64,000 nt of DNA from Hevea brasiliensis (Eukaryota > Streptophyta > Magnoliopsida > Malpighiales > Euphorbiaceae), in the NCBI RefSeq assembly GCF_030052815.1, contig NW_026614823.1, forward strand, positions 1-64,000. The letters are read 5' to 3'. The translations under genes were made by a program, and so were the position numbers. The notes beneath the pieces were generated by a model. That model ran no database searches. It was not told the origin of the DNA and was given only the letters and a program-made list of their open reading frames with translations. The number at the start of each line of letters is the position of its first letter. Positions within the stretch are counted from its first letter, which is position 1. Positions 11,594 through 22,825 of this stretch are shown here, in pieces.

Positions 11594-11754
11594 AAGGGAC
11601 CAGGAACATTTGAGTCTAGTACATATCCTATATGTTCAAGGTTCAGGACATGTTTCAAATTTCTTAGCCAATCAGATAGATTAGGTCCTGTCAACCTATT
11701 GCGATCAAGTATGCTTGCAAGAATATTGGATGGTGGTGGTTGTTCTGTGCTCAT
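11594..11754 (-). pseudogene. Copia gag, N-terminal part
   Basis: Starting at ATG 11754, the minus strand encodes MSTEQPPPSNILASILDRN and then the typical Copia gag start motif LTGPNLSDWLRNLKHVL. It is interrupted at 11593 by the nested insert; the rest of gag is on the far side at 5515 and lower. The in-frame sequence read past 11593 belongs to the insert, not to gag. The nominal start at 11763 is a TTG, so I chose 11754. Confidence 0.9.
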
Positions 11755-13351
11755 TATTATCAAAAAATTAACTGCAGAAAATAACCAGATTAATTAGTAA
11801 ATGTATCATATAATTAACCAAAATGATTATGGTCTTTTAATCAAATTGGTCCTCCCACTAACTTAGCGAATCCTACACTTCCAAAGTAGAAAACGGAAAT
11901 CCTAGTTGGATGGATTTCTAGTGGGTGATTGAATTCTTATAATTTTATTGATCATCCTCAGGCACATCCATTATTGGAATTACAATAAACTATAAGTGAG
12001 TAACTCCTTGTCCATCACATCTCATGTGAGGTTCAATCCTTTACCTAGCCCCTAATACTCAAAATCTCAGGTACATCTATTATTGACTTATCTTGCATTA
12101 GTTAAGTTGATCCCATTAAGCCAACAAATATATAAATAATTTTAATGTCCTCAAGCACATCCATTATTGGCCACCAAACCATTTACATATTTACAACATC
12201 TCATGCTTAATAATTATTCTTAAGAAAATCTCTTAAATTAATTGCATCATATACAACTATTTAAAATTTCTTAAAATAATTGCTCCAATAGAGAGCCCAT
12301 GTTATAATTACTTTAATTATACAATTTCCAACTTAATCATTTGTTTGGAAGATTTTGTAGTCATCCTAATTACTATTAAGGTCTCACTTTGCACATTATC
12401 CAATTAGCATGCATATATCATATACTTGCATACATTCCCATACATCTCATGCATTCATGGATAATAAATAAATATGGTATAATCATGACTTTCTAAGGGA
12501 TTCAATTCTGAGCCGGCAAGAATTCAATCAGAGCATTCCTAGGTGCATTTCATTCATTTATATTACAAGAGTTGCTGAAGGAGTACATAATCAACACTTG
12601 ATCTTGAATTCCTCCCACTGGTCCCACCAATGCTCTTGACCTCCTTGATTTTCTTGCAATCCAATTGCATAGTAATCCTTGGGACAACAAGGCGAATTTA
12701 CAAGAACTAAATAAATGAAATTACAATCCAAAAAATATTATAACCTTTATAATACATGCCCAAAATAAATTAAAATAAATTAATTAATTTACAACTCAAA
12801 GAAACATAAAAGAAATAAATTCAATCACATTGGTCTTTTATTGTCCATGATCATCCATCATGCATATCACTATTTAACAATTAAATAAAACATACATACT
12901 TAAATTAAATTGAATATCTTATATTCAACTTAAAAATCTAGATTTGAATATGATTCAAACAAATTTAAAAATTCATATTTGAATCACATTCAAACAAATT
13001 TAAAAATTTAGATTTGAATCTTATTCAAACAAATTTAAAAATTCATATTTGAATCATATTCAAACAAATTTAAAAATTCAGATTTGAATCATATTCAAAT
13101 AAATTTAATTGTGTGATTATATTTCTAATTAAACAATTTAATTAGACATAAAATGGACCTTAGATCATACAACAATTGCACATTCACCATCCATTTACCT
13201 TTGTGCACCACTGTGGTGCATCAACCATGCGCACCATGGTGTTCAACATAGATGCCGCCACCTTGCTTTGCAACCAGCAATGAACTTTTGATCTCATAAT
13301 CAAATCACACAATTAAATCATATAATCAACAATCTAAATGGCAAATACAGT
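11755..13351 (-). other. Copia leader (between primer-binding site and gag)
   Basis: An AT-rich untranslated leader of about 1.6 kb, unusually long. No coding sequence seen. It holds a 35-bp tandem array (12930-13105) and three dispersed copies of a phrase like CACATCCATTATTGG (near 11965, 12070, 12155). Confidence 0.75.
12930..13105. repeat. 35-bp tandem repeat, five copies
   Basis: Units of the form TTTAAAAATTCATATTTGAA then TCATATTCAAACAAA repeat five times with few changes. Each contains TTTGAAT and ATTCAAA, so a short hairpin can form. Confidence 0.9.
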
Positions 13352-13365
13352 GGCTCTGATACCAA
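13352..13365 (-). other. Primer-binding site (initiator Met tRNA)
   Basis: The minus strand reads TTGGTATCAGAGCC. TGGTATCAGAGC is complementary to the 3' end of plant initiator methionyl tRNA, the usual primer of Copia elements. It lies directly inside the 5' LTR. Confidence 0.92.
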
Positions 13366-13366
13366 T

Positions 13367-15445
13367 TGAAGCAGCAGAAGCATGAAAAACACAAGTTTAG
13401 ATAATTGAATTCAAAAATTTTTCATCTAGGGTCACATGCACATGCAAGATTTATTTTTATCTATTTAATTTCAATGATAAACAGCATATTAAAAATTTTT
13501 TAATATATTTTTGGATCTACATTTGCTATTTGAGATTTTAAAATTAATAGATTAATTCATTAGAACCCTAGATTAGATCAAGAACAAGTGCACTAACATT
13601 TTTGATGCACTGCAGTGTGCTTGGCACCTTTGCGATGCGCCTAGGACACCAGATGTTGTCCCTCTAGCTTGTCCACACCAAAATCACCAATGGCAGCCCC
13701 TTGAACAGTTTATAAAGCTTTTATAATCAATTAGAAAATCAGGTTTTGCCTTTTGAGAGATTACAGATATAAACAGGACACCATAAATAATTTCTAGTAT
13801 TTTTAATTCAAGAGATTGTTGGCAAATCTCTTTGAATTGATGAGAGATGAAGAAGATGGGAGGGAGAGCAAGGCAAGGGTGGCGGCACCAAAGAGAGAAT
13901 GAGCAGCTTGTATTTTTTTTTCTTTTCATCCTTTCCCTTATATAGCTAGGTCACCACTTCTGATTGGCTCTAGGTTTAATTGACCTAATCACATTGTGCC
14001 AAGTGTCAAACCTATATTTAATCTTGAATTTGATCATCTTACATGATTAAAAGACATATGACAAGCTTATGTGTAGTGCCATGTGTCACCATCTCATGGT
14101 GCCACATGTCACCCTGTGAAATGACCAAAATACCCATGTGTCTTAATTTTGAGTTCTCAACCCAAAATAATTATTTCTCTTCTTCTAATCAATTTATATC
14201 AAATATAAATTAATTAATTAATCTCTATTAATTAATTTCTCATAATTAAATTCATATTTAAACACTTTAAATATAAATTTAACTTATATTATACATCCAT
14301 TAACCTAGATTTGGTTTCAAGCTATGCTAGGGACTTTGCAATCTAATTGCAAACTAAACCTATTTAATTAATCAATTAAACTCTTTCATTAATTAATTAT
14401 ATCATATTTAATTTGGTGATTACTTGTGTATGTGTGTGACTTATGACTTATTAGGCTCATCACTAATTGGCAATGAAACATGATATCGACTCTTAATATC
14501 ATCAAAACTCTTTCTTACCATAAATGATTTCTTTAAATCATTTTAAGCACCTCATAGACCATGGTTAACACCTAGCATAGCATGCCATGACCACCCAATT
14601 AGTAATAAGGTTTACCTTAAATGAACCTATAATCATATGTTACCATGCACTAGAATCTCTCTATTATAAAATCCCAATTTGAGCTGGAGTCATGGTTTAT
14701 GTCAAACCCCATTTGCTATGAATATTATGTTCTCTTTTAATTCCAGTTCTTGATTAAAAAGATTTTCTCATCAGAAACTCTTTTCTGATTAAATCTATCT
14801 GTCCTGGTCAGGAACTTGAAACATTAAGAACAATTAAATGAACATAGGATTTTATCCCTACTTACTTAGGGTAGCAGATTCCATCTTGATCAACACCTAC
14901 CTCCATATATAACTAGTAGGAGCCAATACATGCCCATATACCCATACACAGTATAAGTATGAAAGCAGTATCAAACTCAAATCACCTATATACAAGATAA
15001 CTGTGCTATCTTAAGTCTAAAGATTATATGCACTAATATTATTTATGACAATACATTAACAAGAGTAAACTCCATGTGCTTGTCATAAATATCACTGGTT
15101 CGGCCTACTTATCATGTATAAGTGCCTATCATATTTGTCATATAGCATGAGACTCACCATTTCATCTTATTTACATCTCATATAAATAACTTGGGAACAA
15201 ACATGATTACAATCTTTCTAGATAAGTCATATCCTTATTGTGAACCAATTTATGATACTTTGTGCTAGAAATACTGTCACTTATATTCTTAATAACTTAA
15301 GAATAGAATTTCTAACAAAATATCAGTGGACCTTTTCTATTACACATAAATATATTATATAAACGAAAAAGTGAACATGCCTTTTATTAATAAAACATGT
15401 ACAAGATACATGCTAAATGATATGCTTTAGGGCATACTACTAACA
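13367..15445 (-). repeat. 5' LTR of the Copia element
   Basis: A complete LTR of 2079 bp; on the minus strand it begins TGTTAGTAGTATGCCC and ends CTGCTGCTTCA before the primer-binding site. A TATA box (GCTATATAAGG) lies on the minus strand at about 13938-13946 and would drive the element. It lacks a stretch of about 24 bp near 13960 present in the other LTR, and has numerous point differences, indicating an old insertion. Confidence 0.93.
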
Positions 15446-15450
15446 ATTTC
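15446..15450. repeat. Expected Copia target duplication (one side only)
   Basis: The five bases ATTTC follow the right end of the Copia element. The matching copy should be left of the window, so this cannot be confirmed here. Confidence 0.3.
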
Positions 15451-16201
15451 CCTTTATTAGTGTTTGGTAAGACCTTTTTCTCATTCCTATTCCCATAAGT
15501 TAGAGAATGTCATTCCCACAAATAAGGGAATCAGCATTCCCAAATTTAACTAGGGAATCAAAAGTCGGGAATGAAAGAAACCCATTTGCTCCCATAAATG
15601 CCACCCCTCTCTGCTCATATTAAATCCACTGTTCTCATCACTTTTCGTCGTCGCCACCATCACTGTTCACAATCACTTCCTAGTAACTTCTTTCTCCCTT
15701 CATCAATTTCTATTGCTTCTCTTTTATAACCTAGATATAATTGTCTATGAAACTCAAGCCCCCTTCCCCCTAATTCCCTTATTGATGCATGCTAATACTT
15801 GTTTATGGTTTGTGGCTGTATGGGTATCTCTGGTTTTGGGGAATTAGAGTATAATCATGATCTAGGTATAACATATGAAGTCTTTGGATCCAAAAATCTT
15901 ATGGGTTCTTTGGGTGGTGAATTTTTTATATTGGATAATTATTGATTTGATTAGTTCGATAAAGGGTCTTAACTGAAGAAATTGAATTGCTATTTAGCTG
16001 CCAATATATGATTTTCCTACTATAATATTATTTTTTGCTAGGTAAAACCTTGTTGCTTGCTTGTTTTTCATCAATAGCATTCATTTTTCTAGTTTAGTTT
16101 GAGCATATTGCTGAAACAGAGAATTTGTGGTAGAGGCTTGAGTTTGAGTCTCCTGCACCTTCATAATCTTTAAATCTTGTTAATCTAATTGCTAGAACAT
16201 T

Positions 16202-16306
16202 GTTTATGGATTTTTTGAATACCATCTAGTAGAACTTCCTCCAAAGCAAAAGCCATTTGATTGGTTCTTAGCAATAGAAATAGCATTAGGAGCTGCTAAA
16301 GGTCTT
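16202..16306 (+). pseudogene. Captured kinase fragment (receptor-like cytoplasmic kinase VII-like)
   Basis: One frame reads a VY-F-E-HL stretch, then LVELPPKQKPFDW, then IEIALGAAKGL. This matches the segment around subdomains V-VIa of PBS1-like cytoplasmic kinases, where LPP..K.LDW and IA.GAAKGLE are conserved. The usual EYLH that should follow is replaced by unrelated residues. No other kinase motif (HRD, DFG) was found nearby. It sits in the non-coding left arm of the Harbinger element, so it is probably a transduplicated host exon fragment. Confidence 0.6.
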
Positions 16307-17726
16307 AAAGTTCAATCTTTAAATCATATCTGCACTTTTTATTTTAAAAATTTGAAAAAAAAAAATAAAAACTCTCATGGAATGGTTTGCTAGCTTTAGA
16401 AATAATGAACTCTACTAGCTCGAGGCCATGCATGAGAGCCCTTTTGCATCAAATTTTAGAAGTTCTTTATCTGCATGATCAGAAAGTTCAGGCAAGACCA
16501 CAACACTAAAAGATCTAATTTTTTATGTTGGTGATCCTAATTAATCTAATAAAAATTGCATCATTAATCATTATGATACTTCTTTTTTTTTTTTTTTGTA
16601 ATAATTAATTTGTATGAAAAGAATCAGCCATCATCTGTGCATGATTTGAAGGTGGAAGTAAATAAGTTGCCTAAGAAATTAAAATGCTACAGATTTAGAA
16701 AGGGTAAATCAAATAAATATTAGAAAAAAAAATCCAAAAGAAGAAAGGAAATTAAATTCTATAGCTAATTATGGTGGATTTGTCTTATAGAAACCATATC
16801 TGACAAAAGAAATGAATGAATGAAATCATGAAAATATGGGAACAGAGAATATGGAATTAGAAATATGAAACCATTATTAAATTAATCCTTAATCTTTTTC
16901 TTTTAATTAGCATTTTAAGTGTGAGCTTGTACAAGAAAAAAGTTGTAAATTCTGAAAGAGAATATTTTAAAATTGATTATTTCAATTTGCTATTTTGCTA
17001 CTTTGTGCTTCTTTGTTATCATTAATCAAATGTCAAAAGGTTAGAGTTTATTGGCCACATACTCCACACTTTATACCATTCAAAAAAATAAAATTACTTT
17101 GTCTAGATAAACAATTAATTAGGCATTACAAAATAAAATTTCTTTGTTAACATAAAGTGATAGCAATTTATTTCTTTCTTTATTTTTTTTTTCACAACAC
17201 CACAATATGTTAAATTTATGAGAATATTAATTTTTCCTAGTAAAATTTTGTATCTTTTGTTCCTTAATCAAATACCCTCATCGTATGTTCTTTGCTTTTG
17301 TTACCTTCTTTTACCTTTCTAATTTTTTGCATTGTCTTTATCTTCCTTTTTTATTTGTATTCCTTTTTTTATTTGCATTTGGGACATTCAAACTTAGGAT
17401 CTATTCCTTGATTAAATTAATGTCATACTGGAGAAAGACATTGGCATACTGAAACGCTTAGAGTTGGTTCCTATATTAAATTAATGTATATTACATATTC
17501 TTTAAAGTTAATTTTATATAAATCCAGTAACTTATATAATTGCATTGACTTAAGTAATAGAAAATAGCCCATTAGCCTAAGTTTAAATGCTATGTGTTAT
17601 ATAAATGGAATTATTAATTACTATATAAATCCATATTGCTTGCTTAATTGTTAGATTTATTTGTTTTTTGATGACTTTTTTATTTTACGTAAAGTTGATT
17701 GCTTATTTTGTGAAATATGCACAGAA

Positions 17727-19112
17727 ATGGCTCGTTTTGGTATGTCACTACAAAGGAAGAGACAAGTGCAACAACTCCATTTCATGATTATTATGATTTA
17801 CATTATTGTAGTTGCTTATATGAAGTGGTATTTTATGCATATGCATAGACCTAGGCTAGAAAATAGAAAACTGATAAAAAAAAGGAATATATTAGCTAAT
17901 TTAAATGCCATAATTATAGAGAGTGATGTTGCATGTAAGAATGAAGTTCACATGAATAGACATACTTTTTATGTTCTTTGTGAGATGTTAAGAGATATTG
18001 GAGGATTGAAACAAACTCGAAATATGGAGCTGGAGGAGATAGTTAGGATGTTTTTATACACATTAGCTCACCATAAAAAGAATAGAGCAAATGCTAATTA
18101 TTTTATTAGGAGTGGAGAAACTGTGAGTAAACAATTCAATCTTTGTCTTAAAACTGTCTTGAAATTGCATTCTGAGTTGTTGAAGAGGCCTACACCCATA
18201 ACGGATAACTGCACAGATGATAGGTGGGGATGTTTCAAGGTACATACATATGTCTTACGTCATTGAATGATCATCACAAGTCCTTGATCAACTTAATGAT
18301 TTTTTTTTTTCAATTTAATCCTTTTTTTTTTTGTAGAATTGCTTAGGAGCATTAAATGGGACATTATTAGCGTGTCTGTAAAATCTGAAAAAAGACCAAA
18401 ATATAGAACAAGAAAGGGCAACCTTGCAATGAATGTTTTAGGAGTTTGTTCACCCGACATGCAATTTATTTATGTGTTACCTGGATGGGAGGGCTCAGCA
18501 CATGATGGTCGTGTCCTTCGAGATGCTATTTCTAGGCCAACTGGTTTAAAGGTACCTCAAGGTAAATATAATTAATAATAAAATATATAGTTTCTTTAAA
18601 AATTTTAAATTTGAATTATATATTATATAATTTGACATCATTTTATACATTTTAAGGTTGCTATTACTTGGCTGATGCCGGCTACACTAATTGCAAGGGA
18701 TTTCTCACCCCTTATAGAGGGCAACGTTATCATCTTAATGAATGGTAAAAGGCAACCACAAACAGCAGAGGAGTATTTCAACATGAAACACTCCAAAGCT
18801 AGAAATGTCATATAGAGATATTTTGGTTTACTTAAAGGATGATGGTCAATCCTTAGGAGTCCTTCATTCTATCCAATACGAACTCAAGGACGTATTGTTA
18901 TGACATGTTGTTTATTACATAATTTAATAAGAAAATTCATGCCAACAGATATGGAAGAGGAAATTCTTGATGACGAAGATGAAGAGGAAGGAAGTATCAA
19001 TAATGAAGTTGAGTTCATCAACATAATTCAAACATCTGACCATTGGACAAATTTTAGGAATTCCTTAGCCCAACAAATATTCAATAATTTTAGAGCTCAT
19101 TCTGTTAGACAT
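17727..19112 (+). pseudogene. PIF/Harbinger transposase (HARBI1-like nuclease), broken
   Basis: Exon 1 (17727-about 18237) encodes the N-terminal helical part, with NRHTFYVLCEMLRDIGGLK, MFLYTLAHHKKNR and GETVSKQFN. An intron (18238-18336) precedes the catalytic part, with KRPKYRTRKGNLAMNVLGVC, LPGWEGSAHDGRVLRDAISR and, after an AT-rich intron, YLADAGYTNCKGFLTPYRGQ and RYHLNEW. The tail has CCLLHNLIR and an acidic patch. Lesions: the first catalytic Asp (GALDGT) is Asn at 18355-18357, there is a frameshift near 18364, and stops follow around 18748-18842. The product would have been a DDE nuclease that cuts the element's ends. Confidence 0.9.
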
Positions 19113-19331
19113 TGGATTTATGAAGAACCATTTTATTGTTATTTGATTATTGTAGTGTGTTATTTTAAAGACTTGAGATTGGTATATCATTGTAGTTGTG
19201 GTGTGTTTTTTTTTTTTTCTAGACTTGTGATAACTTTTCAATGTATCAATCAAAACTATTGTCATTTTGCTAATATTTATCTAACATAAGTGCATATATG
19301 TATATGTATTTATTTTATCATTTTTTATAGG

Positions 19332-20382
19332 ATGGATTTTATTGAAAGTAGCCAAGTTACTCGTGGCAGAGGTAAGAACAAGAGAATATGGACAGGTAAA
19401 GAGGATAATGCCTTGGTGGAAGCGTTACAGGAGGTGGCTACAGATCCAAAATGGAAGAAGGAAAATGGATGGAAGAATGGCTATCTACTTCGGGTTGAGG
19501 AACTGATTAATGCAAAACTACCTAATTCTGGTTTGAAGGCTAGTCCTCATATTGATTCTAGGTGGAAAATCTTGAAAGAAAAATATAATGCAATGGCAGA
19601 TATGTTGAACAAATCTGGATTTGGTTGGGATGAAATAAGGAAAATGATACAATGTTAGAAGAGTGTTTATGATGAATGGTGCAAGATAAGATTAGTACAT
19701 TATAAAAGAACTTTTTAAGTTTTTTTTTTTTTTTTTGCTAAATGTTGTATGTGTGAAATTTAATCGTATATACTTTTATATTTTTTTTTCACGTTAATAG
19801 AGCCATAATGAAGCCAAAGGATTATGGAATGTAGTATTTCCTTTATTTGATATGATTGGAGAGTTGGTGGGAAGGGACAGGGCAATTGGAAAAGGTGTTG
19901 AGACTTTTGATGATGCCATAGAGAATATGAAAAAAGAGATGGCAGTTGACCATGACAAAGATGACTTGTTTGAAGATATGACTGGAAATCATACAGTAAC
20001 CTACATCTCATTCTACCTCCAAAAGGCCAAAGCACCACAAAAATTCTAAAGAAATGAAATTAAAAGGTTCACATGATGATGACATGCCTACTAGTTTCAA
20101 CATGTTTATAGAACAAATGAATACACACTTAGGTGTTATTACAAATGTGTAGTAGATCAACATGCAATCGAGAAAGAAATAGCAGATGAGAATAAAAGGG
20201 TGACTGAGCAAAAGAAAATGGTGGTGAATGAATTGCTTGAAATTGAAGGTTTTACTGAAACTGAAGTTAAGTATGCAGCTGTTATTCTCAAAGCTGAGGA
20301 GCATAAGCGTGAAGTATTTTATGAACTCCCTACTAATTTAAGAAAGCAATTCATCATCAATCTTCTTAGTGAGTGCACTTAA
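19332..20382 (+). pseudogene. Myb/SANT-like protein of the Harbinger element
   Basis: The first exon (ATG 19332) encodes RGKNKRIWTGKEDNALVEAL, HIDSRWKILKEKYNAM and GWDEIRKMIQC, the Myb/SANT-like domain found in plant 'L10-interacting MYB-like' proteins and in the second ORF of Harbinger elements. A stop at 19656 precedes KSVYDEW. After an intron, the next part (19800-20049) reads AKGLWNVVFPLFDMIGELVG. A stop at 20047 precedes the C-terminal piece (20200-20382) with ELLEIEGFTETEVKYAAVIL. In this family the partner protein helps bring the transposase to DNA; that role is inferred from related elements. Two in-frame stops suggest it is dead unless unseen splicing avoids them. Confidence 0.8.
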
Positions 20383-20881
20383 GAGATATTCCTTGTACAT
20401 GATAGCTGAAAATCAAAGCACCTTGTATTTTGTTAAGTTACCATGCTTAAAAATTTATCAAACTTTTTGTTATGGATATTGTATCAAACTTTGGATGGTT
20501 TGTTAAACTTGTCATGGATATATTTTGTTAGACAATTATTGTGGTTTCTTTTTGTTATATTAGAATGATAATGTTAGCTTAGAATAATATTATTTAGCAC
20601 TTCTTTTTATCTTATTTTATTTGAATGATGAGATTTAATCATTTAAATTAAACTATTATTTAAAAATTATGAAAATTTTACAACAATTTTCATTCAGGTG
20701 CAAAATAATTTTAATTCCGATTCCACTGTTTTTATGCGCAAACCAAACAACTTGAAAAGGAATCTGATTATGATTCCGCAGTGAACCAAACATAAATGAA
20801 AACACATCATTCTGTTTCCTATTCCCTTCGATTCCGATTCTAATTTCGATTTCAATTCTGATGTGCGAACCAAACGGGCCC

Positions 20882-21197
20882 TAAATATATGCAAGAAAAC
20901 CCCAAATCCAAAGTCTTGGAGAGGAATTATGTTATTTAGAATGTAATTGTGTAATTCTTTTGGAGGAAATTGTTGAAGGTTTGGATGATTCACAAAGACT
21001 TAATGAAGAATGGAGGGCTTGTTGGAGATTTAAACATCTTTGTTTGAGAATCAGTAGGTGGACAACTTACAAGTAAGGCATAAAGGAAGTCTTCGACTTC
21101 TTGAAAGAAGTTGCAGTAGAGCCTAATCAAGAATATGATTTTGAATGAAAGGTATATGAAAAAGGCAGAGAAGAAAGAATATAGCATTTATTCCTGT
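20882..21197 (+). other. Coding-like remnant of unknown origin, left of the Athila insertion
   Basis: One plus-strand frame reads IVEGLDDSQRLNEEWRACWR and, after one stop, GIKEVFDFLKEVAVEPNQEY, which looks like former protein-coding sequence. I do not recognise it. It is interrupted by the Athila element and may continue at 30957. Confidence 0.35.
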
Positions 21198-21202
21198 CAA
21201 GG
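21198..21202. repeat. Target site duplication CAAGG (left)
   Basis: CAAGG precedes the left LTR and recurs at 30957-30961 after the right LTR. Confidence 0.93.
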
Positions 21203-22812
21203 TGATGTGTCCCAACCGCAAGTGCACGGGTCGTTCAAGTAGTATAGAAAAAGATATCGTTCCCACGAAGAGTTGTGTTAATGATTGAATTTTTGATATA
21301 AAATAAAATACGTTAAAATTGTATTTTAATCAAATTAATAAAAGAAATTTAGGAATTTGAAGCATAAGGTATGAAAATGCAAAACTAAATTCAAACAATG
21401 ACTAATTTAATAATTCGCAAAATAAAGAAATTGATAATAATGAAAATTAATAAAATGAAATTAAACTAAACACTCAAAAGTAAAATTCCAAGCAATAATT
21501 GATGAAAGACGATTCTGGAGTTAATGGTTCATATTTAAGTCTTTTTGGGATTTTTCCTAGCTAGCCCAATCCATGAAATTTATGGGTTTAAAGGAGATTA
21601 ATTCTAAAATCCTTTGAAAACTCTTTCGAGTGAGACAAAGAGTGCCTTAATTAACTTAATCCTACTTTCGTGGAGTTAAAATTAACCAAGACCCATTAGG
21701 TTCTTTAATCAATCTATTAAAACCCTCTTAACCCTTAGTCTATTTCTAGATCTAAGTTAATTAAGTCCAATTTCTTGATTAACTATCACTTGGTTTTCTC
21801 CTTTCGGTGCTTCAACCAAGGATTAAGAACATAACTTAATGGGGCCCTTCATTAAGCATGTGAATAAGCACACAAGAAATGGATTAAACCTCATAAATTC
21901 ATTAAATTGGGACTAACCCAGTTCAAATCCACAAAAATAACTAAATATTACATCCCTTACTCAAGAATCAAAGTAAAACTACTCACTATCCATAATGTTT
22001 ACAAGAAATTCTGAGTTTATAAGGAAATAAAGCTTTAATCTAAGCTAAGAAACAAGAAACTAAACACTAGAAATGTAGGAAAAATGTAAGAAAAGAAAGA
22101 AATCTCCAAATCTGGTTGGAAATGGAGTGGGAGATGATTGTGACTCTTCAGCTGCTGCCTCCCCTATTCCTTTTCTTCCTCTACTTGCTTCCCCCTTTTC
22201 TAAAATGGGAAATTGGACTATTTATATCATTTTTCTGACATGGAGCCCTAAAATGGTGTGTTTTAGGAGGGATTTTCTGAGGGAATCTTCTGCCAGCTCA
22301 TTAATGAAATCTTTGTGGGATCAGATAAGTGGATCGCATAAGTTATGCATCCCTTATGCGCTTTTAAACTTCTGGTTTACTTATGCAAAACTGCATGACT
22401 TGGCGCATAGGTTATGCACATTTCCGTGAGATTGCATAAGGGAGGCGTGAATCTGCATAAGCTATGCACTCTCCTTATGCACAATTCGGCAGGTGTTGGA
22501 ACAGTGTTTCTTCTCCTCATGCGGATCTGCATAGCTTATGCGGCAAGTTATGCGCAATTTTGTCAATGCATATTTCCACTTGAAAACTTGTTTTTGACAT
22601 CTTTAGAAGTCACTCCTCAATGGCAAAATTTCTTTTCAATTCCTTCAAAACACAATTTTTCCTACAAAACAAAGTAAAATTACAAATTAATCCAAAATTG
22701 ACAATTATGAAAAACTAACTAAATAACTAATGAAATTAGCTAAAAGTGACTAATAATCAAATAAAATGGCTATGAAATTAAACCTAAATGATTATGCAAA
22801 ATGTATGCATCA
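21203..22812 (-). repeat. 3' LTR of the Athila-like element
   Basis: On the minus strand it begins TGATGCATACATTTTGCATA and ends GACACATCA. A TATA box (TATAAATAG on the minus strand) is at 22218-22226. Several GCATAAG/CTTATGC motifs lie at 22330-22550. It differs from the other LTR mainly in the 22030-22640 part. Confidence 0.95.
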
Positions 22813-22825
22813 AATACCCCCAAAC
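22813..22825 (-). other. Polypurine tract of the Athila-like element
   Basis: The minus strand reads GAGTTTGGGGGTATT directly before the 3' LTR. The same core (CCCCCAAACTC on plus) recurs at about 23512 and 24376. Confidence 0.85.

Larger units (their letters stand above)
1..15445 (-). mobile_element. Ty1/copia LTR retrotransposon, nested and decayed
   Basis: A long direct repeat (1-1683 and 13367-15445) brackets minus-strand gag, protease, integrase, RT and RNase H in Copia order. The window begins inside the left LTR: base 1 matches base 13795, so about 428 bp of that LTR lie outside. The primer-binding site is beside the right LTR and the polypurine tract beside the left one, which confirms minus orientation. 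Removing the nested insert (5520-11588) leaves an element of roughly 9.8 kb. RT wording (YVDDILLMGND, SMKDLGEA) resembles the Tork/Angela/Tnt1 side of Copia; that lineage call is inference. The coding region has stops and frameshifts, so the element cannot move by itself. Confidence 0.95.
15460..20881 (+). mobile_element. PIF/Harbinger DNA transposon (two-gene type, decayed)
   Basis: Contains both genes of an autonomous Harbinger element: a HARBI1-type transposase (17727 onward) and a Myb/SANT-like partner (19332 onward). The right boundary is likely at GGGCCC (20881), followed by TAA, with sub-terminal AACCAAAC and GATTCCG repeats from 20690. The left boundary (TTA then GTGTTTGGT at 15460) is less certain: the two ends are poor inverted repeats and the 3-bp flanks differ (TTA and TAA). 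The left part (15460-17720) is non-coding and includes a kinase-like fragment. Confidence 0.75.

Noticed and set aside
15460..20881. Perfect TSD for the Harbinger element
   Set aside because: Left flank is TTA and right flank TAA; ends are not good inverted repeats, so exact borders stay uncertain.
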